Assembly: GCA_030689285.1 (NCBI GenBank)
Contig: JAUYJM010000021.1
Location: forward strand, 1-10,586
Direction: 5' to 3'
Origin: a bacterium
GTDB lineage: Bacteria; Patescibacteriota; Minisyncoccia; Phycocordibacterales; GCA-002787175
Length of the DNA: 10,586 nucleotides
The position numbers were made by a program, and so were the translations under genes. The notes under the pieces were generated by a model that was not told where the DNA came from, made no database searches, and saw nothing but the letters and a program-made list of their open reading frames with translations. The first letter of the stretch is position 1. Every line of letters starts with the position of its first letter. Below are positions 4,829-10,586 of this stretch, piece after piece.

Positions 4829-5218
4829 TTATGTGCTGGTAATACCCAAAACCGTGCTTTCTATCATTTTTGCAATCGCCCACGCCCCTAGGAGTATCGC
4901 CGCTCCTATAAGTGTGTATAGCAAAGTATCTTTAGCTGTGCCAAGCTTCTCTGGATTGCCTCTAGCAAAAACAAAAAGAAATCCAGCATATATTATAGCG
5001 AGCGCCACTATGGGTAGGCCTATTTTTATAGCTCCTTCGAGAATTGTTTGTATTAGATTAGGTATGGAAGTAATCTTAGGTAACGGATTACAAATTTGGC
5101 CAGGTAGACATTTAGGTGCGGGGACTGTGCCTTGCCCAAATGCAGTAATTGGTAAAATAAAACCAAAAGTAAATACGAGTGTCGTTTGCCAATTATCTTT
5201 TATAAATTTCATATTCAT
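4829..5218 (-). CDS. T4SS-type pilin-like membrane protein
   Basis: The 129-residue product has an N-terminal signal peptide (about 1-28, ending AFG), a mature segment with Cys37-x5-Cys43, helix 1 (about 63-86, with LAIIYAGFLFVFA), a loop with RGNPEKLGTAKD, and helix 2 (about 99-124, with LIGAAILLGAWAIA). The AGF, GNPEKL and GAA-x-LLGAWA features are typical of CPR pilin-like proteins related to VirB2/TrbC. ATGs at 5218 and 5212 are both possible; the first is one base after the preceding stop (5220), which suggests tight coupling. No Shine-Dalgarno site is visible. The role as a pilus or channel subunit is inferred from family and neighbours. Confidence 0.8.
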   Translation of the reverse strand: MNMKFIKDNWQTTLVFTFGFILPITAFGQGTVPAPKCLPGQICNPLPKITSIPNLIQTILEGAIKIGLPIVALAIIYAGFLFVFARGNPEKLGTAKDTLLYTLIGAAILLGAWAIAKMIESTVLGITST

Positions 5219-5219
5219 A

Positions 5220-5609
5220 TTATAACTTAATATATAAACCTATCCAACCCCCTTCGTACCCCAGAATTGCAAGGATGGTGCTGACAATAAGCCACGCAGC
5301 TATGGCTATGACAAGGCCAACAGCTGTGTTAATAAAAATCTCCTTGGCTTGAGTCCGAGCACTTGCTGCCTCCCCTCCTGCAGTAATCATTTTGAATCCC
5401 GCATACGCAAACATTATCGCCGCAATGGGCACAGCCATTTTAAAGAGCGCAAATTTTATCACATTGTCTATCAACTGCATAAGAGCTCCAAAATTACAGG
5501 CTTCTCCGGTATCGCATGGCACAAGTCTTTCATCTGCCAAACCTACAACCGGCAAGAATAATATTACAGCGATTACTAGATTTATTAAAATTTTCGTAGT
5601 TTTTTTCAT
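5220..5609 (-). CDS. T4SS-type pilin-like membrane protein, first of the pilin string
   Basis: The 129-residue product has a signal peptide (1-25, KK start, likely cut after GLA), then Cys32-x5-Cys38, helix 1 (about 52-78, with MFAYAGFKMITAGGE), a loop with AxARTQAK, and helix 2 (about 91-117, with INTAVGLVIAIAAWLIVS). This AGFKMITAGG / GLVIAIAAWL pattern is the clearest T4SS-pilin signature in the window. It lies 39 bases after the solute-binding protein gene and one base before the next pilin gene. No promoter is obvious in the 39-base gap, so transcription likely comes from upstream. Confidence 0.83.
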   Translation of the reverse strand: MKKTTKILINLVIAVILFLPVVGLADERLVPCDTGEACNFGALMQLIDNVIKFALFKMAVPIAAIMFAYAGFKMITAGGEAASARTQAKEIFINTAVGLVIAIAAWLIVSTILAILGYEGGWIGLYIKL

Positions 5610-5648
5610 GTATTTGTTTTGCTAATGCCTAGAGCCTAACGCCTATCC

Positions 5649-6938
5649 CTATCTAAATAATAAAATCTGCAGCTTGGCGCTCGCATCTTTGATGGCGTCG
5701 TTTACTGTCATGCTGTTTGAAAGTACAGCGTTTATCATCCCCGCCCAGATGCTATCCGTATCTTTTGGTGAAGGGTCCAGCCAACCTTTGGCATACAGTG
5801 CCGAATCATAAAAAATCGGGGAGTAAGAATCTTCCAGCTTTAAGGCAAGCAAGTCTCGACGGGCCGGAGCCAGATTTTGAGATACGGCAAATTTATAGGC
5901 AAAGTTGCTGGTAGCCAAAAGCGAAGCTGCGGTAAAAGCAGTATTGAAATTCTTAGATGCGGAAGATATAGCAAGCCCTGTAACTCGCGCGCCCGTGAGT
6001 TTAAATTTAGAGTCTTTAATCTGAGGAATAGGCGCTACAAAAAAGTTTTGGTTTGGGTTTCTGTTTACCAAAGAACCGAGTTCGCTCGCGAAACCAAAAT
6101 AAAATGCGACGTTTTCACTAGAAAAAACATCGTCTGAGTTTGCAAAAGATCTGTTCCAAGAATATGCGGAATGATTGGGGTCGGCAAAATCCGTATAAAA
6201 TTTTAAAATAGACGGCAAGTTATAATTCCCAATAGAAGAATCCAAACTGGCGCTCAAAGCTCCTCTGTCTTCCACGACTATTGGATTTCCAGCCTGCATA
6301 AACAGCGTGGTAAGTATCTCCTTGGCATGAACTATATTTGAAGCGTGTCCCAGGGCTACCGCGCTCTCCGTTATCTTTCCGGATTCGTCTCTTTTGGTAA
6401 GCACGGGAACCATGTTTGCCAGATCTTCCCAAGATGCGGGCGGGTAAACAATTCCATTGGCATCCAAAATGCTTCGGTTGTAATACATCACGAGCGGATC
6501 AATAGTCATCGGAAAAGCCATAATGCCTCCGGAGGTTAGAAATACTTCTCCGGCACCGGCAAAGGTATTCTTAAAAGTTGAAACTGGGAAGCTCGCATAC
6601 GGAACAGTAAATATTTTATTAGCATAATGATACGCCAGGTTGTCCGGTAGTAAAAAAAGGTCGGGTCCCCTGCCAGAAGCTAGAGCTTCCAATAAGTCGC
6701 GGTCAAAAGTAGCCGAAGATTTTTGCTCATACTTGACTACAAAAGAGGGATTGGCTTTATTGAATTCTTCAAGTGGCACGGAAACAAATTCTGCGGGCAC
6801 TGTGCCCCACAAGACAACTGTTCCCATACTTCCTTCTTTATCTTCACCGATAGGTATCGCTCCGGAAAAAACCAAAATACCCACGATAGCAGCAGCAATA
6901 AAAATTACTATTATGATAAGTTGGAAGTTTGGTTTCAT
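5649..6938 (-). CDS. Extracellular solute-binding protein (family 1), membrane-anchored
   Basis: The 429-residue protein binds a small solute outside the cell, probably a sugar or oligosaccharide by family precedent. Residues 7-28 form an N-terminal membrane helix. There is no lipobox cysteine, so it is held by an uncleaved anchor or released by signal peptidase. The binding-protein fold is supported by GRGPDLFLLPD (89-99), DPLVMYYNRSILDANGI then PPASWEDL (147-173), the late VAPIPQ segment (301-306) and normal family length. No ABC permease or ATPase lies nearby. Instead the gene overlaps the methyltransferase stop (ATGA) and precedes the pilin string. It may feed an unlinked transporter or have been recruited as a surface receptor for the appendage; the sequence cannot decide. 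Confidence 0.85.
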   Translation of the reverse strand: MKPNFQLIIIVIFIAAAIVGILVFSGAIPIGEDKEGSMGTVVLWGTVPAEFVSVPLEEFNKANPSFVVKYEQKSSATFDRDLLEALASGRGPDLFLLPDNLAYHYANKIFTVPYASFPVSTFKNTFAGAGEVFLTSGGIMAFPMTIDPLVMYYNRSILDANGIVYPPASWEDLANMVPVLTKRDESGKITESAVALGHASNIVHAKEILTTLFMQAGNPIVVEDRGALSASLDSSIGNYNLPSILKFYTDFADPNHSAYSWNRSFANSDDVFSSENVAFYFGFASELGSLVNRNPNQNFFVAPIPQIKDSKFKLTGARVTGLAISSASKNFNTAFTAASLLATSNFAYKFAVSQNLAPARRDLLALKLEDSYSPIFYDSALYAKGWLDPSPKDTDSIWAGMINAVLSNSMTVNDAIKDASAKLQILLFR

Positions 6939-7462
6939 TCCTTATTTTGTTTCTTGTTTAATATCATACCATAATGGTGATTTCCCGCATCTATATCACG
7001 AGCTAGAGCAAAGCCCGCTTTTTCAAATATCCCGAGAGACTTCGCTTTTGGGATTGTGATCCTGCTTCCCATCACCGAATCTTCTCTCCAATCCACTAAA
7101 AGCACCTTGCCTCCGGGCTTCAATATTCTTTTTATTTCTTCCATAAATGCCTGCTTGTCTTCAAGAGAAAACAGCACATTGGAAACTATTACAGCGTCAG
7201 CAATACCATCCGCAAGTTTTGTTCCCCCAATTTTCTCTATATTTCCCCAAATTATTTCTACGTTTTTTATATGCGATTCTTTTACTTTATGCTTAATAGT
7301 TTCTAGATAATTTTTATCAAGCTCCACCGCATACACTTTTCCTTTCGCAACCAGGGCTCCGGCAAACAGAGAATAATATCCTGTTCCCGCTCCGAGGTCA
7401 GCCACGATATCATCTTCTCGAAGTCCGAGAGCATTTAAATTTTTTATCGGATCAGTAAACAT
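6935..7462 (-). CDS. Class I SAM-dependent methyltransferase
   Basis: The 175-residue protein carries the full class I methyltransferase signature. Motif I is VADLGAGTGYYS (20-31), the acidic end of strand 2 is AVELD (45-49), then WGNIEK (72-77), motif IV region ADAVIVSNVLF (88-98) and post-motif LKPGGKVLLVDW (114-125). It resembles the UbiE-like group, but the substrate cannot be read from the sequence. It is compact, with almost no N-terminal extension. The ATG at 7462 is fixed by a promoter whose -10 box lies six bases upstream. It overlaps the solute-binding protein gene by four bases and heads the gene string that includes the pilins. Confidence 0.85.
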   Translation of the reverse strand: MFTDPIKNLNALGLREDDIVADLGAGTGYYSLFAGALVAKGKVYAVELDKNYLETIKHKVKESHIKNVEIIWGNIEKIGGTKLADGIADAVIVSNVLFSLEDKQAFMEEIKRILKPGGKVLLVDWREDSVMGSRITIPKAKSLGIFEKAGFALARDIDAGNHHYGMILNKKQNKE

Positions 7463-7468
7463 GGAATA

Positions 7469-7477
7469 ATTATAGCA
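7469..7477 (-). promoter_or_regulatory. Extended -10 promoter, leaderless start of the methyltransferase-pilin string
   Basis: On the minus strand TGCTATAAT (7477-7469) is a perfect extended -10 element. Six bases (TATTCC) separate it from the ATG at 7462, the same spacing as at the IPT gene. No good -35 box lies 17 bases upstream, which is common with an extended -10. It lies right after gyrA. Confidence 0.7.
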
Positions 7478-7501
7478 TACCTATTCCCCTCCTGAGGAGA
7501 A

Positions 7502-9964
7502 TTAGACGCAAGTAAGCGAGGCGATAGAATCTCCGGCGCGAAGTCGCATGATAGTAACACCTTGCGTCTGTCTACCGAGTGAAGAAATTTCTTTAAGTGG
7601 AGTTCTTATCACCTGGCCCTTTTTAGACATAGCGATCAACTCTTCTTCCTCACCCGAAAGCACTTTTGCTACGATGAGCTTGCCTGTTTTAGAAGTTACT
7701 TTTGCTGTTTTTACTCCGGAGCCTCCCCGCTTCTGAACTTTGTATTCTTTTAGACTAGTTTTCTTGCCGAAGCCGTTGTCGCTCATAGTAAGGAATGATC
7801 CTTCTTTTTGATCTTTCTTGATCACGTCCACACCTATTACTTCGTCATCCTTGCCCAGTTTTATACCCGTAACGCCTCCTGCGGTCCGGCCCATTTCCCT
7901 GACATCAGATTCTTTGAATCTTATAGATTGGCCCAAAGCGGTAGCCACTATTACTTCGTCCCCTTTTTCTGCAGAAAGCGCAGATATAAGCTGATCATCT
8001 TTATCTAATCTAATAGCAATAATTCCACTTCTCCTTACATCTTTAAAGCTCTCGGTAGACATCTTTTTAGAAGTTCCGTGTTTGGTCATAAGCATGAGTG
8101 ACGAGGAGGCCTTGGAAAGATCTTTAGGTAAGGCCAATATAGAATTTACTTTTTCTTCTCCGGAGAGCTGCAAGAAATTCATGATAGATTTTCCGCGAGT
8201 AGCGCGCCTGCCTTCCGGTATGTCATACATTTTCATTTGGTAAACTTTCCCGAGGTTGGTGAAAAACAAAAGGTTGCTGTGAGTAGAACCGGAAACAAGC
8301 ATAGTCACAAAGTCTTCTTCTTTGGTCTCCAGATCTATCACCCCCACGCCGCCGCGCTTCTGGGCCCGGTATTCAGATGGATCGGTACATTTCACATATC
8401 CTCCGGCAGTTAAGACAAGCACGGTTTCTTTTTCCGGCACGAGGTCTTCTTCGGAAATTTCTTTGACTCCGCCTTTTACTATCTTTGTTCTTCGGTCATC
8501 AGAATATTTTTCTCGAATCTCTTTGAGCTCAGTAGAAATAGTTTTAAGTATTTTTTTAGGACTGGCAAGGAGGTCCTTCATTAGAGCGATAAATTTTTGC
8601 TTTTCAGCTAGCTCGTCTTCCACTGCCTGTCTCTCTAGGCCGGCTAGCTTGGCCAGCTTCATCTCCAATATAGCCGCGGCCTGCAATTCTGAGAACTTAA
8701 ATTCTTTTATCAAATTAACTTTTGCAATTTGGGAAGTCTTGGAAGCGCGAATGACGCTGATAACTTTATCTATCTTATCTAGCGCCTTTTTGAGACCAAG
8801 CAAAATGTGCTCTCTTTCTTCAGCCCTCCTAAGGTCGTATATAGAGCGCCTCTTCACGACTTCCTGCCTGTGAGCAATGAATTCCGTAAGAATAGACTTG
8901 AGCGAAAGAGTTTGAGGCACGCCGTCTACCAAGGCCACCATGTTGAAATTAAAATTGGATTCGAGCTGGGTATTTTTGTAAATATAATTTAGAACTTTTT
9001 CCGGATGAGCGCTAGATTTTAAATCTATGACTACTCGGATGTCTTTGGTGGACTCGTCGCGAAGAGCCTTGATGCCTTCGAGTTTTTTCTCTTGAACCAA
9101 CTCAGCAATACTTACGATCAAATTTGATTTATTTACTCGGAAAGGAATAGAAGTAATTATTATCGAAAAATTTCCGTCTTTTTGTTCCACGATTTCTGCC
9201 TCGCCTCGGCATACCACCCCGCCTCGGCCAGAAGAATACGCATGCAGCATATCTTTAGAACCAAACGCAATACCGCCTGTCGGGAAATCCGGACCTTTGA
9301 TAAATTGCATCAAGTCTTCGGTGGCTGCATCCTCATTGTCTATCAAGTGCATCGTAGCATCTAAAACTTCACCTAAGTTGTGCGGAGGGATATTCGTCGC
9401 CATACCGACCGCGATACCGAGAGTGCCATTGAGCAAGAGCGCAGGAACGCTCGCCGGAAATACTATAGGTTCTTTTCTGGTCTGGTCATAGTTTGACCGA
9501 AAATCTACAGTTTCTTTTTCTAAATCGCGAAGCATCTCATTTGAGATCTTAGACATTTTTGCCTCGGTATAACGCATAGCTGCCGGATTGTCGCCATCTA
9601 TAGAGCCGAAGTTTCCCTGCCCCAAGACAAGCGGATAGCGATAAGAAAATTCTTGAGCCATACCTACCATAGAATCATACACAGCCGTGTCTCCATGCGG
9701 ATGATATTTTCCGAGCACATCTCCGACTACCGCCGCAGATTTACGGAAACGCGCCGAAGAAGTGAGTCCAAGCTCGTTCATAGCAAACAATATTCTCCTG
9801 TGCACCGGCTTGAGGCCGTCCCTTACATCCGGTAATGCGCGCGAAGTGATGACCGACATGGCATATGCCAAGTATGACTCCTTCATTTCTGCCACCACGT
9901 CTACCGGCAGAATCGTGTCCCCTCCTACCAATTTTTCATTTGATTCTTTGGATTGCTTTGCCAT
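7502..9964 (-). CDS. gyrA: DNA gyrase subunit A
   Basis: The 820-residue protein is the cutting and rejoining subunit of DNA gyrase, which with GyrB introduces negative supercoils using ATP. The breakage-reunion domain covers about 17-500, with the catalytic tyrosine in AAMRYTEAK (Tyr132, E. coli Tyr122). The quinolone region [13 protein letters not shown] has Thr93 and Asp97 at the E. coli Ser83 and Asp87 positions; Thr there is natural in several lineages. The C-terminal beta-pinwheel starts near 510. A GyrA box QKRGGVG (535-541) identifies it as GyrA, not ParC, and a second copy-like QKRGGSG lies at 744-750. The protein ends at the last blade with no acidic tail. It follows a small membrane-protein gene by six bases with no Shine-Dalgarno site. 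Confidence 0.97.
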   Translation of the reverse strand: MAKQSKESNEKLVGGDTILPVDVVAEMKESYLAYAMSVITSRALPDVRDGLKPVHRRILFAMNELGLTSSARFRKSAAVVGDVLGKYHPHGDTAVYDSMVGMAQEFSYRYPLVLGQGNFGSIDGDNPAAMRYTEAKMSKISNEMLRDLEKETVDFRSNYDQTRKEPIVFPASVPALLLNGTLGIAVGMATNIPPHNLGEVLDATMHLIDNEDAATEDLMQFIKGPDFPTGGIAFGSKDMLHAYSSGRGGVVCRGEAEIVEQKDGNFSIIITSIPFRVNKSNLIVSIAELVQEKKLEGIKALRDESTKDIRVVIDLKSSAHPEKVLNYIYKNTQLESNFNFNMVALVDGVPQTLSLKSILTEFIAHRQEVVKRRSIYDLRRAEEREHILLGLKKALDKIDKVISVIRASKTSQIAKVNLIKEFKFSELQAAAILEMKLAKLAGLERQAVEDELAEKQKFIALMKDLLASPKKILKTISTELKEIREKYSDDRRTKIVKGGVKEISEEDLVPEKETVLVLTAGGYVKCTDPSEYRAQKRGGVGVIDLETKEEDFVTMLVSGSTHSNLLFFTNLGKVYQMKMYDIPEGRRATRGKSIMNFLQLSGEEKVNSILALPKDLSKASSSLMLMTKHGTSKKMSTESFKDVRRSGIIAIRLDKDDQLISALSAEKGDEVIVATALGQSIRFKESDVREMGRTAGGVTGIKLGKDDEVIGVDVIKKDQKEGSFLTMSDNGFGKKTSLKEYKVQKRGGSGVKTAKVTSKTGKLIVAKVLSGEEEELIAMSKKGQVIRTPLKEISSLGRQTQGVTIMRLRAGDSIASLTCV

Positions 9965-9970
9965 AAAAAT

Positions 9971-10234
9971 TTATTCTGCGTACTGCGCCTCTGAAGCTGG
10001 GTTAACTATGCTCTGATATCCCCCGACAAAGTTTGCCTTGAGCGCAGAAAGCGGTTTGACGTCATTCTCTACTCTATCTTGTGTTTCATTGTTTGTAAAA
10101 TTTGTGCCGAGAGAATATATCCAAAGCATGACCAAAATAAATCCAAAAACACCAGTAACCACATGCAAAATGTGCCTCTTTACATGCTCTGGCTGTCTGC
10201 GAACGTGTCTTATGTGGTGAATTATTTTTTTCAT
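9971..10234 (-). CDS. Small basic single-pass membrane protein upstream of gyrA
   Basis: The family is not recognised. The 87-residue protein has a very basic, His/Arg-rich N-terminus (1-21), one membrane helix (about 24-44), and a polar C-terminal half. By the positive-inside rule the N-terminus should be cytoplasmic and residues 45-87 outside. It has no cysteines or catalytic motif. It sits six bases before gyrA and ten bases after the metallo-beta-lactamase-fold gene on the same strand, so the three are probably one transcript. Co-transcription does not imply a role in DNA topology. No Shine-Dalgarno site is visible. Confidence 0.7.
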   Translation of the reverse strand: MKKIIHHIRHVRRQPEHVKRHILHVVTGVFGFILVMLWIYSLGTNFTNNETQDRVENDVKPLSALKANFVGGYQSIVNPASEAQYAE

Positions 10235-10244
10235 AAGTTTTAAT

Positions 10245-10586
10245 TTAGCTTGCTTTTAATACTATCACTTCTCCTTCTTTTGTCTCTAAATCTTTTCTCT
10301 TCAACGTTAATTTATCTACAACTTCTGCTTTTTCTTCTCCAAGCTCTTTTAGAAATGCTTTAAGAGAGGCGTCATCGTAGTCCATAGGAATGATCAGCTT
10401 CGGCTCGAGCGTAGAAGCGAGCTTTGCTGCACTTTTAGCATCCAGCATGCCTTTTCCGCCAACCGGAATAAAAAGAATGTCCGGGCTGCCTATAGCTTCA
10501 CGGGACTCTTTTGAAAGTTCTTCATTTCCGAGTGGTCCTAAAAAAGCAATGTTTATACTGTCTACCGAAAACAAATAAATAGTATT
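10245..10586 (-). CDS. Metallo-beta-lactamase-fold protein, C-terminal part (cut by window edge)
   Basis: The reading frame stays open to the right edge (codons for N-T-I-Y-L precede the FSVDS segment), so the N-terminus is missing. What remains matches the second half of the small MBL-fold hydrolases of the UlaG/YtnP-like group: a strand INIAFLGPLG, then the helix E-E-L-S-K-E-S, DILFIPVGGKGMLDAKSAAKLA, a LEPKLIIPMDY strand and a C-terminal helix FLKELGEE. In active relatives the first strand reads LGDLGH and the later one PMHY, supplying metal ligands. Here these are LGPLGN and PMDY, so the usual Asp and both His are absent. The missing N-terminal HxHxDH motif cannot be checked. It may be a degenerate or repurposed member. 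A TTG at 10574 is an unlikely start. Confidence 0.7.
   Translation of the reverse strand, partial: NTIYLFSVDSINIAFLGPLGNEELSKESREAIGSPDILFIPVGGKGMLDAKSAAKLASTLEPKLIIPMDYDDASLKAFLKELGEEKAEVVDKLTLKRKDLETKEGEVIVLKAS

Noticed and set aside
4821..4883. An upstream extension of the fused pilin protein by 21 residues.
   Set aside because: It overlaps the 3' end of the preceding pilin gene and is polar; the signal peptide starts at the ATG at 4820.
7488..7498. CTCC-TGA-GGAG dyad after gyrA as a terminator.
   Set aside because: The stem is only four pairs and no T-run follows on the minus strand.
8322..8873. A 183-codon plus-strand frame inside gyrA.
   Set aside because: It is the antisense of a strongly conserved gyrA coding region, serine-rich and without any domain signal.

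Overview
The window looks like a chromosome piece of a Patescibacteria (CPR) bacterium, most likely Parcubacteria-like. The reasons are a run of small two-helix type IV secretion pilin-like genes, an orphan membrane-anchored solute-binding protein, a small basic membrane protein directly before gyrA, moderate-to-low GC, and mostly Shine-Dalgarno-less or leaderless starts. The lineage is inferred from gene content. No 16S or other phylogenetic marker was tested beyond gyrA.

Layout. Bases 1-460 hold no protein gene that I can support. The region is packed with perfect inverted repeats, including one 77-base fold that closes as a four-way junction, and then a promoter followed by a candidate structured RNA. 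Next come tRNA-Lys(CTT) and tRNA-Leu(TAG). A consensus promoter starts one base after the Leu CCA and drives, apparently without a leader, a secreted or anchored IPT/TIG-domain protein (817-1512). A three-way-junction inverted repeat and a terminator follow. The -35 box of the next promoter sits inside that terminator's 3' arm. It drives a two-gene operon (1772-3156): an SPFH/Band-7 membrane protein and a small single-pass membrane protein. These two genes have clear Shine-Dalgarno sites and look richer in GC than their neighbours. A bidirectional terminator (3188-3217) separates them from everything to the right, which is all on the minus strand.

The minus-strand block, read from right to left, begins with the 3' part of a metallo-beta-lactamase-fold gene (cut by the window edge), a small membrane protein and gyrA. 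A second leaderless promoter then starts a gene string: a SAM methyltransferase, a solute-binding protein and five pilin-like genes. The pilin string is the most distinctive part. It has two canonical pilin-like proteins, then a two-domain protein (A-B fused), then a separate A gene and a separate B gene in the same order. The same A-B module therefore appears once fused and once split. I infer that the string makes a cell-surface appendage or secretion/uptake channel, with the solute-binding protein as a possible surface partner. The sequence alone does not prove this.

The best candidates for something undescribed are the fused/split A-B pilin module, the family-like cruciform repeats at 191-267 and 1513-1581, the structured RNA candidate at about 317-449, and the metallo-beta-lactamase-like protein that appears to have lost metal ligands.
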